From assembly GCF_004327985.1 (NCBI RefSeq), contig NZ_SJDL01000009.1, positions 1-64,000 on the forward strand: a stretch of DNA of 64,000 nt, written 5' to 3'. A program made the translations under genes and the position numbers. The first letter of the stretch is position 1. Each line of letters opens with the position of its first letter. The notes under the pieces are model-generated. The model was given only the letters and a program-made list of their open reading frames with translations, was not told the DNA's origin and did no database searches. Positions 20,035 to 30,800 of the stretch are shown piece after piece. This stretch comes from Marinobacter halodurans. Its GTDB lineage: Bacteria; Pseudomonadota; Gammaproteobacteria; Pseudomonadales; Oleiphilaceae.

Positions 20035-20759
20035 TGGCGATCCTGCGCGCAAGCAACCTGGCCAAGAGCTACAAGCAGATCAAGGTCGTCAAGGATGTCT
20101 CCGTGGAGATCCGCAGTGGCGAAATCGTCGGTCTGCTGGGCCCTAACGGCGCCGGGAAGACGACCTGCTTCTACATGATCGTCGGTCTGGTCCCGGCCGA
20201 TAACGGTCGTGTCACGATCGACGAGAAAGACATCACGCCCCTGCCCATGCATGGGCGGGCGCGAGCCGGTATCGGCTACCTGCCCCAGGAAGCCTCGGTG
20301 TTTCGCAAACTCAGCGTCCGCGACAACATCATGGCCATCCTGGAAACGCGCAGGACACTGTCCAGGGCCGAACGCGAATCGCAACTGGAAAACCTGCTCG
20401 AGGAATTCCACATTACCCATATCCGGGACAGCCTGGGCATGGCGCTGTCCGGCGGTGAACGCCGCCGGGTGGAAATCGCCCGGGCCCTGGCGATGGAGCC
20501 GGCGTTTATCCTGCTGGATGAGCCCTTTGCCGGCGTGGACCCGATCTCGGTGAGCGACATCAAGCAGATCATCCGGCACCTGCGGGACAAGGGCATCGGC
20601 GTACTGATCACCGACCACAACGTGCGCGAGACCCTGGATATTTGCGAGAATGCCTATATCGTAAGCGGCGGCCACATCATCGCTTCCGGTCACGCCGAGG
20701 ACATCCTGGCCAACCAGCAGGTCAAGGAAGTCTACCTTGGCAACGAGTTCCGATTGTGA
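20034..20759 (+). CDS. lptB: LPS export ABC ATPase LptB
   Basis: A 241-residue ABC ATPase powering LPS extraction. Walker [11 protein letters not shown]-loop PQEASVF, signature [15 protein letters not shown], Walker [15 protein letters not shown]-loop TDHNVRE. It overlaps lptA by one base. The gap to rpoN is 275 bp and shows no clear terminator, so rpoN may be partly read from this operon. Confidence 0.97.
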   Translation: MAILRASNLAKSYKQIKVVKDVSVEIRSGEIVGLLGPNGAGKTTCFYMIVGLVPADNGRVTIDEKDITPLPMHGRARAGIGYLPQEASVFRKLSVRDNIMAILETRRTLSRAERESQLENLLEEFHITHIRDSLGMALSGGERRRVEIARALAMEPAFILLDEPFAGVDPISVSDIKQIIRHLRDKGIGVLITDHNVRETLDICENAYIVSGGHIIASGHAEDILANQQVKEVYLGNEFRL

Positions 20760-21034
20760 ATGACGGTCGCAAACCCGGGCAATGGGCGCCGGGGACTATC
20801 GCATAATCGGTTCAAAACGCTAAACTCAGGACGAGGGTCAAATGACCCGACAGTCAAAACATTGTCATCTGGACACCCATAGCAGTAAACTTCGGCAAAG
20901 AATTTGCTTGTTGCGTCAAGTCGCCATGCGACACGTTAGTTTTCAAGATCCTATCGGGCTCGAACGGGGCGCAACCGGTGATCAACAGGCATTGAAAGTA
21001 CTGCCGAGAGGCATCGGGTGACGGGACGAAATCA

Positions 21035-22558
21035 ATGGTAATGAAAGCTTCGCTTCAGCTGAAGCTGGGTCAACAGCTCACCATGACACCCCAGTTGCAG
21101 CAGGCCATTCGCCTGCTGCAACTTTCCACGCTGGACCTGCAACAGGAAATCCAGCAGGCACTGGAATCCAATCCCATGCTGGAAACCTCGGAAGAGGATG
21201 AAGGCAACGAGTCTGACGAGACCGACGGCCACTCCGAGGACAACGCATCCTCCGACCAGAACGATTCCGACGCCACGCAGGAAGATACCAGTTGGGACGA
21301 GCCCGCCGATGAGCCGGACTGGAATACCGAATCCAGCCAGGAAATCCCGGATGACCTCCCGGTCGACACCGCCTGGGACGATATTTACCAGTCCGCACCG
21401 GCATCCGCCGCTCGTGGGGAAGATGACGACGACACCGATTTCGAAGCCCGCAATTCCCCCACCGAAACCCTGCAGGACCACCTGCTCTGGCAATTGAACC
21501 TCACGCCCATGGGCGACCGGGACCGGGCGATTGCCCATGCGCTGCTTGACTCGGTGGATCCGCGCGGTTACCTGACCACGCCACTTGAAGACATTCATGC
21601 CGGCCTGCTGGACGAGGCGGACGAAGACCCGCTCGAAATGGATGAAGTGGAAGCGGTCCTGCGCCGCCTGCAACACTTCGATCCACCCGGCGTCTTTGCC
21701 CGTGACCTGCAGGAGTGCCTGCTGATCCAGTTGAACCAGCTGCCGCCGGATATACCCTGGCTGCCACAGGCCCGGCTTGTTGTGAGCCACTACATCAATC
21801 TGCTGGGCAATCGGGATTACGCTCAGTTGCTGCGGCGCAGCCGGCTTTCGGAAGAGCAACTCAAGTCCGTACTGGGCCTGATCCAGACGCTCAACCCGCG
21901 CCCCGGCGACGCACTGGATCGCGCAGAGCCCGATTACGTCGTCCCGGATGTCGTGGTATCCAAGGCCAACGGTCGCTGGCGCGTGGAACTGAATCCGGAG
22001 ATTGCACCGCGGATCCGGGTCAACGCCAGCTATGCCGGGCTGATCCGTCGGGCCGACAACAGCAGCGAGAACACGTACCTGCGCGATCAGTTGCAGGAAG
22101 CCAAGTGGTTCATCAAGAGCCTTCAGAGCCGTAACGAGACCCTGCTCAAGGTCGCGACACGCATCGTTGAGCACCAACAGGGGTTCCTGGACCAGGGCGA
22201 AGAAGCGATGAAGCCGCTGATCCTCTCGGACATCGCCCAGGCGGTGGGCATGCATGAGTCCACCATTTCCCGGGTGACCACACAGAAATACATGCATACG
22301 CCACGCGGCATCTTCGAACTCAAGTACTTCTTCTCAAGTCATGTCAGCACAAATGAAGGCGGCGAGTGTTCGTCTACCGCAATTCGTGCCATGATCAAGA
22401 AACTGGTTGCCGCTGAAACACCCAGGAAACCGCTCAGCGACAGCAAGATTGCCGCGCTGCTGGGTGACCAGGGCATTAACGTCGCACGACGTACCGTGGC
22501 CAAATACAGGGAAGCCATGCACATTCCACCTTCCAATGAGCGCAAGCGGCTGGTGTAG
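21035..22558 (+). CDS. rpoN: RNA polymerase sigma-54 factor RpoN
   Basis: A 507-residue sigma-54. Region I is glutamine-rich ([20 protein letters not shown]), region II is a long acidic linker (about 48-125), followed by the core-binding and helix-turn-helix regions, and the C-terminal RpoN box [10 protein letters not shown] at about 485-494. Two ATGs (21035 and 21041) are possible; family N-termini (MKxSLxLK) favour the second, while spacing from the weak GGGACG site does not decide. It directs nitrogen, motility and other activator-dependent promoters, and is followed by hpf-ptsN-rapZ-ptsO as in most gammaproteobacteria. Confidence 0.97.
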   Translation: MVMKASLQLKLGQQLTMTPQLQQAIRLLQLSTLDLQQEIQQALESNPMLETSEEDEGNESDETDGHSEDNASSDQNDSDATQEDTSWDEPADEPDWNTESSQEIPDDLPVDTAWDDIYQSAPASAARGEDDDDTDFEARNSPTETLQDHLLWQLNLTPMGDRDRAIAHALLDSVDPRGYLTTPLEDIHAGLLDEADEDPLEMDEVEAVLRRLQHFDPPGVFARDLQECLLIQLNQLPPDIPWLPQARLVVSHYINLLGNRDYAQLLRRSRLSEEQLKSVLGLIQTLNPRPGDALDRAEPDYVVPDVVVSKANGRWRVELNPEIAPRIRVNASYAGLIRRADNSSENTYLRDQLQEAKWFIKSLQSRNETLLKVATRIVEHQQGFLDQGEEAMKPLILSDIAQAVGMHESTISRVTTQKYMHTPRGIFELKYFFSSHVSTNEGGECSSTAIRAMIKKLVAAETPRKPLSDSKIAALLGDQGINVARRTVAKYREAMHIPPSNERKRLV

Positions 22559-22664
22559 CCGCCGGAAGGACGGAAGGCAGGATTTTCAAGCGTCCGCCGC
22601 ACGCGACGGGCTCAACGCCGGAAACGGAAACGTTATCCGGGCATGTCGACGATAGGAGAAGCCT

Positions 22665-22973
22665 ATGCAAATCAATATGTCAGGTCACCATGTCGAATTG
22701 ACTCCCGCTCTGAAAAGTTATGTTTCCGAAAAGTTCGAAAAGCTCGAACGCCATTTCGACCACATCAGCAACTGCCAGGTGACCCTGTCCGTGCAGAAGC
22801 TCCGCCAGACGGCCGAAGCAACCCTGCACGTGATCGGTGGCGAAATTCATGCAAAGGCTGAAAACGAAGATATGTACGCGGCCATTGACGGACTCCTCGA
22901 CAAACTTGATCGACAGATCCTGAAGCACAAGGAAAAGACCGTCGATCGAATGCACGGCGCAACCAGCCGCTAG
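22665..22973 (+). CDS. hpf: Short ribosome hibernation promoting factor
   Basis: A 102-residue HPF/YfiA family protein (short form). Signatures: INMSGHHVELTPALKSYV at the start, and ATLHVIGGEIHAKAENEDMY, DKLDRQILKHKEK at the end. It binds the 30S decoding region and helps 100S dimers form in stationary phase. The ribosome site GGAGAAG is strong. It lies 106 bp after rpoN. Confidence 0.95.
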   Translation: MQINMSGHHVELTPALKSYVSEKFEKLERHFDHISNCQVTLSVQKLRQTAEATLHVIGGEIHAKAENEDMYAAIDGLLDKLDRQILKHKEKTVDRMHGATSR

Positions 22974-23001
22974 CGGTTCATCAAGGGAAAGCATTCCATC
23001 C

Positions 23002-23469
23002 ATGACGGAAAGTCCATTAACCATCCAGTCCATCCTGGTTCCCGAGCTCACCCTTTGCGGTGTGCCGGGAACCAGTAAGAAGCGCATCCTGGAACTGATC
23101 GCCGAGAATGTCGCCCGGCGTTATCCGGAACTCGACGAAACCCAGATCTTCAATAACCTGGTGTCGCGGGAGCGACTCGGCAGTACCGGGATCGGACAGG
23201 GTATCGCCATCCCCCACTGCCGCCTGGAGGGCTGCCACCAGGTCGTCGGCGCCCTCCTGACGCTGGAAGAAGGTGTCGCGTTCGACGCCATCGACAACCA
23301 GCCGGTGGACCTCCTGTTCGTCCTGATCGTTCCCAAGGAAGCCACCAGTGAACACCTGGAGCTTCTCAGCCAACTGGCCGAGAAGTTCAATGACCGGTCC
23401 TTCTGCGAGCGCCTGCGACGCTGTGAGGAGGCTGCGCAGTTGTACGAGGTCATGACGCAATCAGAGTGA
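23002..23469 (+). CDS. ptsN: Nitrogen PTS EIIA component PtsN
   Basis: A 155-residue EIIA-Ntr. The phosphorylated histidine is H72 in GIAIPHCRLEG. Its phosphorylation comes from NPr (ptsO, 0.9 kb downstream), and it regulates potassium transport and other targets. It lies 28 bp after hpf. Confidence 0.96.
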   Translation: MTESPLTIQSILVPELTLCGVPGTSKKRILELIAENVARRYPELDETQIFNNLVSRERLGSTGIGQGIAIPHCRLEGCHQVVGALLTLEEGVAFDAIDNQPVDLLFVLIVPKEATSEHLELLSQLAEKFNDRSFCERLRRCEEAAQLYEVMTQSE

Positions 23470-23497
23470 ACCATCTGCTGATCGGCAAAGGCATTGC

Positions 23498-24388
23498 ATG
23501 AAACTGATTATCGTCAGCGGGCGCTCCGGCTCCGGTAAGAGCACGGCCCTGCATGTCCTGGAAGACCTGGGCTACTATTGCATCGACAACCTGCCCATCG
23601 GTCTGCTGTTCCCGTTGATCGAGGAGGCAGGCAACGCATCGCCGCACAAACTGCGCAACATTGCGGCGAGTATCGATGCCCGCAACCTGTCCGATGAGAT
23701 CGCCCACTTCGAGACCATCCACGAACGGCTTTCCACCTGTGGCATGAAGGTTGAAATCGTCTTCCTCGACGCCACCGATCAGGCCCTGCTGCAGCGCTTC
23801 CACGCCACCCGGCGCAAGCATCCGCTGAGCGACGGCCGGACCTCGCTGCGCGAAGCCATCACCGACGAAAAGCGCCTGCTCGAACCCCTGGCCCAGTTGG
23901 CCGACCTGTATGTCGACACCTCCGAACTGTCGATGTACGAACTGCGGGACATGATCAAGCAACGCATCGTCGGCCGGCGCGAACAGGAGCTGGCGCTGCT
24001 GTTCCAGTCCTTCGGTTTCAAGCACGGCGTACCGGTGGATTCCGACTATGTCTTCGATGTGCGTTGCTTGCCCAACCCATACTGGGACGCCAACCTGCGC
24101 AAATTCACCGGTGTCGACCCGGAAGTGCAGACGTTCCTGGAAAGCCAGCCGGAAACCCGGGAGATGCTGGAAACCCTGACCCGCTTCCTGGAGACCTGGC
24201 TGCCCTCGTTCCAGGCCAGCAACCGCAGCTACATGACGATATCGATCGGCTGCACCGGCGGCCAGCACCGGTCGGTCTATATGTGCGACCAACTGGGTCG
24301 TTACTTCAGCCAGAAGTACAGTAACGTCCAGGTCCGCCACACCGAGCTGCCACACCTTCACCCCACGACAGCCGATGACCCGTCATGA
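23498..24388 (+). CDS. rapZ: RNase adapter RapZ
   Basis: A 296-residue P-loop protein. Walker A SGRSGSGKST (6-15), Walker B-like VEIVFLDAT, and the C-terminal SIGCTGGQHRSV motif. In E. coli RapZ presents the sRNA GlmZ to RNase E and so controls glucosamine-6-phosphate synthase; outside enterics the partner RNAs are unknown. It ends in a 4-bp overlap with ptsO. Confidence 0.95.
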   Translation: MKLIIVSGRSGSGKSTALHVLEDLGYYCIDNLPIGLLFPLIEEAGNASPHKLRNIAASIDARNLSDEIAHFETIHERLSTCGMKVEIVFLDATDQALLQRFHATRRKHPLSDGRTSLREAITDEKRLLEPLAQLADLYVDTSELSMYELRDMIKQRIVGRREQELALLFQSFGFKHGVPVDSDYVFDVRCLPNPYWDANLRKFTGVDPEVQTFLESQPETREMLETLTRFLETWLPSFQASNRSYMTISIGCTGGQHRSVYMCDQLGRYFSQKYSNVQVRHTELPHLHPTTADDPS

Positions 24389-24654
24389 TCCGCGAGCCGA
24401 TCACCATCATCAACAAGCTTGGGTTGCACGCCCGGGCCGCAGCAAAGCTGGTCACGACGGCGTCAGGCTACGACAGCCAGGTACTGATAGCGAAGGACGG
24501 CCGTGAAGTGGACGGCAAGAGCATCATGTCAGTGATGATGCTGGCCGCCAGCTGCGGCACCGAGATCGAGCTGGTACTGGACGGCCCGGACGAGCAGGCC
24601 GCCCGGGATGCCCTCGTGGAGCTGATCAACGATTACTTCGGCGAAGGCGAATAG
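24385..24654 (+). CDS. ptsO: Phosphocarrier protein NPr
   Basis: An 89-residue HPr-like protein. The active-site His is H15 in NKLGLHARAAAKLV, and the conserved serine is S46 in DGKSIMSVMML. It passes phosphate from EI-Ntr (PtsP, not here) to PtsN. The ATG overlaps the rapZ stop as ATGA. Confidence 0.95.
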   Translation: MIREPITIINKLGLHARAAAKLVTTASGYDSQVLIAKDGREVDGKSIMSVMMLAASCGTEIELVLDGPDEQAARDALVELINDYFGEGE

Positions 24655-24958
24655 CCACCCGCCTATGCCGTCCACTACCGACGACCTTATCTGAAAGTCG
24701 GTGGAATTCACCTACACTGAATTCTCACGTCTGCAACGTAAGTCCGCTATACTTAGGAACTTCTGAATAAGTCCTGGAGCGTCTCAGGCCGATCGCCGCC
24801 GACGGTATCGGCACGGTCCGGTGGCGAGAAATTTCAGGACTTATCCAGGAATCCCTAAGCAATAGACAGGACGGCAGAGCGGCCCATCGTGCTGCTCGCC
24901 GGCGAATCAGTCGCAGGGCGTCTTCCCGGCCGTCCTGATCCGGATTCATGGGTATTTC
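24655..24958. other. 304-bp intergenic region between ptsO and mgtE
   Basis: No gene. It contains a small hairpin (CCGAC/GTCGG, about 24683-24705), a TATACT that could be a -10 at 24748-24753, and the 108-bp inverted-repeat element at 24752-24859. No magnesium-sensing leader was recognised ahead of mgtE. Confidence 0.6.
24752..24859. repeat. 108-bp MITE-like inverted-repeat element
   Basis: The 25-bp ends 24752-24776 and 24835-24859 are inverted copies, 21 of 25 identical (cores GGAACTTCTGAATAAGTCCTG and, inverted, GGATTCCTGGATAAGTCCTG). A second pair inside (TCGCCGCCG and CGGTGGCGA) extends the palindrome, so the whole element can fold. A 19/20 match to one end recurs at 36643-36664. No transposase is present. 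This is the layout of a miniature inverted-repeat transposable element or an IS remnant; the parent IS is not identified. Confidence 0.7.
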
Positions 24959-26320
24959 ATGTCAGACGCAGTCGAAAACAGCCAGGCGAGGCAGCGGCTC
25001 CGCACCCTCGGCGAAGCCCTGGACAGCGGCGCCCTGCAGCAAGTCGCGCGCATCCTCAACGGCGGCCTGAGCCCCAGTGATATTGCCCACCTGCTGGAAT
25101 CCTCCCCGCCCCGCCAGCGCGCCCTGCTCTGGAACCTGGTCGACAAGAGCCTGGAAGGGGAAGTCCTCCAGTACCTCAGCGACGACATCCGCAGCTACTT
25201 CCTGAGCAAGCTCAATGCCCAGGAACTGGCAACCATCATCGAGGACTTCGAGTCGGACGACCTGGCGGACCTGCTGCAGCAGCTGCCGGATACGGTCATC
25301 CAGGAAGTCCTCGACACCATGGACGACCAGGATCGCCAGCGGGTCGAGGAAGTCCTCGCTTACCCGGAGGACACCGCCGGCGGCCTGATGAACACGGACA
25401 CCATCACGGTTCGTCCGGATCTCAGCATCGATGTGGTGTTGCGTTACCTGCGCCGGCACCGATCCCTGCCGCCGATGACCGACAGCCTGATCGTGGTTAA
25501 CCGGCGCGACGAGTACATTGGTGTCATGCCCATTACCAAGATGCTGGTATCGAGCCCCAGCGCGACCGTACGGGAAGTGATGGACACGGACATCGAACCG
25601 ATTCCGGTCAACCTGTCCGACACCCAGGTGGCCACACTCTTCGAGCGCTATGACCTGATCTCCTCGCCGGTCGTCAGCGAGGAAGGCAAGCTGCTGGGCC
25701 GGATCACCATCGATGACGTGGTCGACGTTATTCGCGAGGACGCCGACCACTCATTGATGAGCATGGCGGGTCTGGATGAAGACGAAGACACCTTCGCACC
25801 GGTCATGAAGACCACCAAGCGTCGCGCAGTCTGGCTGGGCATCAACCTGATCACCGCCTTTATCGCCTCATCGGTGATTGGCATGTTCGAGGGGACTATT
25901 GCCAAGGTCGTTGCCCTGGCTGTGCTGATGCCGATTGTCGCCAGCATGGGTGGGATTGCCGGCAGCCAGACCCTGACCCTGGTGATTCGCGGTATGGCCG
26001 TCGGTCAGATCAGTGGTGCCAACGTGCGCTGGCTGCTGAACCGGGAATTCCTCGCCGGCGTGCTGAACGGCATCCTCTGGGCCCTGGTCGTATCGATTGC
26101 CGCAACCGTCTGGTTCCGGGATCCGATGATCGGCGTTATCATTGCCGCGGCCCTGATCATCAACCTGATCGCCGCCGCCCTGGCCGGCACCCTGCTGCCC
26201 CTGTTCCTCAAGTCACGGAACATAGATCCCGCCCTGGCCGGCGGCGTCATACTGACGACCGTAACCGACGTGGTGGGCTTTATGTCCTTCCTGGGACTGG
26301 CCACCGCGATATACGCCTGA
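24959..26320 (+). CDS. mgtE: Magnesium transporter MgtE
   Basis: A 453-residue MgtE. Layout: cytoplasmic helical N domain (about 20-130, LESSPPRQRALLWNLV, ETIIEDFESDDLADLLQQLP-like), two CBS domains (about 135-260, YPEDTAGGLMNTDTITV), the connecting plug helix, and five C-terminal membrane helices (about 290-453) with PIVASMGGIAGSQTLTLVIR and VLTTVTDVVGF-type pore segments. Magnesium binding to the CBS/N domains closes the channel. The ribosome site is weak. It is not usually between ptsO and darP in Pseudomonas. Confidence 0.95.
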   Translation: MSDAVENSQARQRLRTLGEALDSGALQQVARILNGGLSPSDIAHLLESSPPRQRALLWNLVDKSLEGEVLQYLSDDIRSYFLSKLNAQELATIIEDFESDDLADLLQQLPDTVIQEVLDTMDDQDRQRVEEVLAYPEDTAGGLMNTDTITVRPDLSIDVVLRYLRRHRSLPPMTDSLIVVNRRDEYIGVMPITKMLVSSPSATVREVMDTDIEPIPVNLSDTQVATLFERYDLISSPVVSEEGKLLGRITIDDVVDVIREDADHSLMSMAGLDEDEDTFAPVMKTTKRRAVWLGINLITAFIASSVIGMFEGTIAKVVALAVLMPIVASMGGIAGSQTLTLVIRGMAVGQISGANVRWLLNREFLAGVLNGILWALVVSIAATVWFRDPMIGVIIAAALIINLIAAALAGTLLPLFLKSRNIDPALAGGVILTTVTDVVGFMSFLGLATAIYA

Positions 26321-26360
26321 TGGCCCTGCCCGGGCGATCCGCAATAATCCGGAAGAAATC

Positions 26361-26891
26361 ATGATTACCGAAGACGATTACCAGGACGACGAAGACTACA
26401 AGAGTAAGTCCGAGCTCAAGCGGGAAATGCATGCTCTGCAGGACATCGGCAAGCGCCTGCTGGAACTGACGCCGGACCAGATCGAACCCTTGCCCATCAG
26501 CGACCGGCTGCGGGCGGCGATCGAGGAATCCAGGCGTATTCGTCAGCACGAAGCGCGTCGTCGCCACCTCCAGTACATCGGCAAGGTCATGCGGCAGGAA
26601 GATCAACTGGAGGACGTGATCCGGGCGATCGAAGCCTGTGATGCCGGCAGTGCGGAGCATACCCGCCGCCATCACCTCGCCGAGCGCTGGCGTGATCGCA
26701 TGGTGGCCGAGGGCGACTCGGCTGTAGGTGAGTTTGTCGACTACTGCCCGGGTGCGGACATCCAGCACCTGCGCAACTTGGCGCGTAACGCCCGCCGTGA
26801 TGCGCAGGGGGAAAAGAATACCGGCCAGTCCCGCAAACTTTTCCGCTACCTGCGTGAGTGCGTTGACCAGCAGGAAACGCCGGGCGCCTGA
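26361..26891 (+). CDS. darP: Ribosome biogenesis factor DarP (YjgA, DUF615)
   Basis: A 176-residue highly charged helical protein of the YjgA/DUF615 family, which binds late 50S assembly intermediates. Signatures: KSKSELKREMHALQDIGKRL and the C-terminal GQSRKLFRYLRECV. It lies 40 bp after mgtE and is convergent with nit, only 12 bp between stops. In Pseudomonas, pmbA (tldE) and tldD flank this gene; both are missing here. Confidence 0.94.
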   Translation: MITEDDYQDDEDYKSKSELKREMHALQDIGKRLLELTPDQIEPLPISDRLRAAIEESRRIRQHEARRRHLQYIGKVMRQEDQLEDVIRAIEACDAGSAEHTRRHHLAERWRDRMVAEGDSAVGEFVDYCPGADIQHLRNLARNARRDAQGEKNTGQSRKLFRYLRECVDQQETPGA

Positions 26892-26903
26892 GCACCCCAG
26901 CCG

Positions 26904-27737
26904 CTACAGGCGGCGGTGAGACCAGACCGGCATGCGATCCCGGGTCAGTGACAGCTTACCCGGGTCCAGGTCAGCCGTGGCCAGCGTCATGCCTTCGCTG
27001 AGTTCGGTCACCACGGCACCCCAGGGATCCACCACCATGGAGTGGCCATAGGTCCGCCGCTTGGCATCGTGTTCGCCACCCTGGCCGGCCGCCACCATCC
27101 AGAACTGGTTCTCGATGGCCCGGGCCCGGACCAGAGGGTGCCAATGCGCCAGCCCCGTCTGGTAGGTAAAGGCACTGGGCAGTGTCACCCACTCGGCCCC
27201 CTTGCCCCGCAGTTGCCGGAACAGTTCCGGGAAGCGCAGGTCGTAGCAGATGGCCAGCCCCAGCCTGCCGACCGGCGTGTCCACCACCACAACCGCCTCG
27301 CCGGGTTCAAAAGTATCGGACTCCCGGTAACTTCCCAACGCATCCTCGACCTGTGCGTCGAAGAGGTGGATCTTGTCGTAACGCGCCACTTCCTCGCCCC
27401 GGTCATTAAAGACCAGGCAAGCAGCGCGCACGCGACTGTCCAGCTCGGTGCCATCCGGTCGTGCGGCAATGGGCAGGGAACCACCGACAATCCAGATCCC
27501 CAGACGTCGGGCCTGCTCCGCGAGAAAGCTGCGGATCGGTCCGGACGCATCGCGCTCCAGCAGCCCCCGCTCCATCATCTGCCGCGTACTCAGCACCGCG
27601 AAGTTCTCCGGCAATACGGCGATCCGGGCCCCCTGGTCGCTGGCCTGCTCCAACAGTTCGCGGCTGTCCGCCAGGTTCTGGTCGAGATCGTGCCCGCTCA
27701 CCATCTGCAATACTGCGACGCGGTTGTCTTGAGTCAT
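26904..27737 (-). CDS. Nitrilase-superfamily carbon-nitrogen hydrolase (Nit1-like)
   Basis: A 277-residue amidase with the catalytic triad E44 (LPENFAVL), K122 (RYDKIHLFD) and C164 (AICYDLRFPELF). This is the Nit1/YbeM-like branch, whose known members hydrolyse deaminated glutathione; the substrate here is inferred. A very strong AGGAGG site precedes the ATG. It follows yhdP by 105 bp, the conserved order. Confidence 0.93.
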   Translation of the reverse strand: MTQDNRVAVLQMVSGHDLDQNLADSRELLEQASDQGARIAVLPENFAVLSTRQMMERGLLERDASGPIRSFLAEQARRLGIWIVGGSLPIAARPDGTELDSRVRAACLVFNDRGEEVARYDKIHLFDAQVEDALGSYRESDTFEPGEAVVVVDTPVGRLGLAICYDLRFPELFRQLRGKGAEWVTLPSAFTYQTGLAHWHPLVRARAIENQFWMVAAGQGGEHDAKRRTYGHSMVVDPWGAVVTELSEGMTLATADLDPGKLSLTRDRMPVWSHRRL

Positions 27738-27842
27738 AGCGCTGCCTCCTGAGGCGTTATCGGTACGGCCCTTTCTCTGCCTGGGCGCGATGCTTCCCTG
27801 ACCTGAATAAACCGTGAAAACCCGGGGGTCGTCAAGCCCAGG

Positions 27843-30800
27843 TTAGCGGCCGGTATCGAACACGTTGCGCAGTTCCACATTGGGGTTGTCCCAGGAGCCG
27901 GTGACGGAGTAGGTTGCACTGGTTAGCCGGCTCAACGGATCACCCAGCACCTTGTCCAGCACGAACAGTGCCCCGCCGATGGGCGCAGAGGCTCCCATCA
28001 GAATGGCCGCCAGCGGGAGGTTCTGGGTTAACGGCAACACCACCACCAGCCGCATATCCAGCGTCTCCTTGATCAGATCCGTGGAGCCGGTCAGCTTGAA
28101 GGCCCCGGAGGGACCGACAATCTGCAGCTCCGGATCCCAGGTGAGCGTACCGGAGGCCAGCCGCGCGGTACCGGAGATGGCGTCATACGCCACACCCGCC
28201 TCGTAGAGATCGGAAAAATCGAGTTTCAGGCGCCGCAGCAGGGTGTCCGAGTTAAGAATCCCGAAAACCCGGAAAATCTGGGCCGTGTTACTGCGTTCCA
28301 GGATGACCCCGTCATCAAGACGGAACTCCAGGGTACCCTCAACACGCTCCATCGAGACCGCCTCGGGTGGTCCGTCCCAGCCCAGGTCGATTTCCACCCG
28401 GGTCTTCTTGCTGCGCAGCGGGACACTCCCCTCGATCCACGGACTGACGTCGGCCAGGTTCTTGCCGGCCAGCACACCGTTGATCCGCGTTCGCTCGCCG
28501 CTATCACCCGCCGACCAAATCAGGTTGCCGTCAAACGTCAGGCTACCAACCTGCCCCTTGATCTTGTCGACATTAAGCGCATGCGCAGCCGGCCTGAGGA
28601 GGAACGACCATTGGCCGTAGTCCCGGCCATCGACCTGGACACTGTCGATGGTGATGTCCGCATCGGACCACTGCCCCACGCCACGCTCGGCAAACGACGC
28701 CGGCGCCTTATCGGCTTCGCCACCGGCCTCCTCCCCACTCGTCAGGACAATATGGTCCAGATCGACCGTCAACGGCTTGTTGCCCGACGGCACCCGCACC
28801 CGACCCGCCAGATCCGGACCGGCCAACTGTGCCGTCCAGCCCTTGGCGTCCGGTGTCGCCGTGACCTGGGCCTTATGGAACGACTGGCCGGCGGCATGCA
28901 GGTTGTCGACCGACAACGCCACGCGACTCAGCCACTGTATCCCCGACCCGGCACCGGTACCGCCCGATGTCAGGCTATGGCTATCGAGAGCGTCATTCCA
29001 GGTGTCCGCGTCCAGCTGCGCCAGGTGCCCGGTAATTTCCAGTCCCGAAGCGCCCGATACCGATGTGGTCCTGGCACCCAGTTCGACCCGGCCACGTTCG
29101 AAAACCTGATTGAGCCAGCGCAGACGGAACGCCAGGCGGTCGTCCCAATGGCCGGACAGCATCAACCCACCATCGTCACCCCAACTGACGATCATGCTCA
29201 GTGGTACCGGCTGCCCCATGGATTTGTGCAGGGGCTCCGGCCAATCGACCGTCACGTTGGAGAGCGACGATGTCAGCGTCAGGGACGAGGCCCCGGAAGG
29301 CGACAGTCCCATCTCGGCCCGATAGCCGGCGCGGCCCTCGATCCCCGGCAGGTTGCCGATGCCGAAACGGCTGGCCAGGTCATCCAGGTTCATGCGACCG
29401 GTCTGCGTCAGCTTGAGCGGCGCATCGGCTCCATCCCGCGACAGGGAGAGTTCAACCGGGCTGTCCAGGAAGCGGGCGGTGAGAGGCTTGCCCGAAAATC
29501 CACTTTGGGAGTCATAGTGAACGGTGCCGTTCAGCTCATCCCAGACCGCCGGTGAGTAGTCGCTGTAGGCAATGCGCCCGTTTTCCGCTTCGAGGTCGGC
29601 CTTGACGTGGGGACTGGCGTCCCCGCCAAGCCCGAGACCCAGATCGAGATCCAGATGGTACTTGCCGCTGATCGCCAGATCCCTGGCCGCCGAACCGGCG
29701 AATTCCCCGAGCGGGGACTGCTCCAGCCAGTCGGCAACCTGTTCGCCCTGGAACGGCGCCGCGGTTTGCACCTGCAGGCTGACCGGGTCGGCATCCCCAT
29801 CCACGGTGACGGTCGTCGGCTCCAGGGCCAGCCCACCGGTCGAGCCCTCTTCCAACCGGATCCGGGCCTTCGCCCCCTGGACCGTCACCCGCCCCGATGC
29901 CCCGGTGACAACCGGCCAACGCGGATCGTACTGGATACGGGCATTGGCGAACTGATACTGCTGGCTGGTGGTGAAACTGCCCGGAGGGGAGCCCTCGTTG
30001 ACCTCCCCATGGCCGTAGAACACGCCATGGGGGATGTCCGCCTCTTCAACCGCCGTCGTAATCCAGTCATAGAAATCACGACCGAGAATCTTGCCGGGAA
30101 CGAAGTCCGCCAGCATCGACGCCTTCGCATCCCAACTGTCGATGCGCATCGACAACGTATCGTCGCCCGGGTCCTCCAGTTTCAGGGCGAAGGCACCGGC
30201 CAGGCGCGTCTGCCCCTGGTACTGGATATCGATACGGTCGGACCAGACCCGCTTGCTGGTTCCATCGATCTGCCAGTGGACCTGGGCATTGACGTGATCC
30301 AGTGACCAGGGATGCATAAACAGCTGCGGAAAGCCCAATGTCACGTCTGCGGTATCCACAGACACGCGGCCGGTTGACCGGGACATGGCCAGGTCACCGT
30401 TCAGCCCCTGGATCTCCGGGGCCCCGTCGAAAGCCTGGACGGACACCCCGGCCAGTGTCGCCGTCAGCTGGAAATCGTCCGCCGTTTCCGGCACCCGCAG
30501 CGCCAGATCATGCAGTTCACCTCCGGGCCCGTAATGCTCGAGCGCGTTGCGGAGCTGTTCACCGAGCGGGGCAATGGACTGGGCCATGCCGGACAGGACG
30601 CCTACCGGCACCCTGGAAGCCACCACATCCCAGCCGTCTTCACGCGTGATGCGCAGGTCGACATCGCGGACGGACTGGCCTTCCCAGTTCCAGCCCAACC
30701 CCTGGACGTCCAGTCTCCAACCATCGCCAGCCTGACGCCGCCAGCCGACCCGGGCTTCGACAGACTCGATCGGTGACTGCACTTGACCGTCCGTGCGAAT

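Noticed and set aside
21032-22297. 421-codon open frame antisense to rpoN
   Set aside because: rpoN is certain with its box motif; the antisense product resembles no family.
24860-24958. Magnesium riboswitch ahead of mgtE
   Set aside because: The leader is under 100 nt after the repeat and shows no M-box-like conserved blocks.
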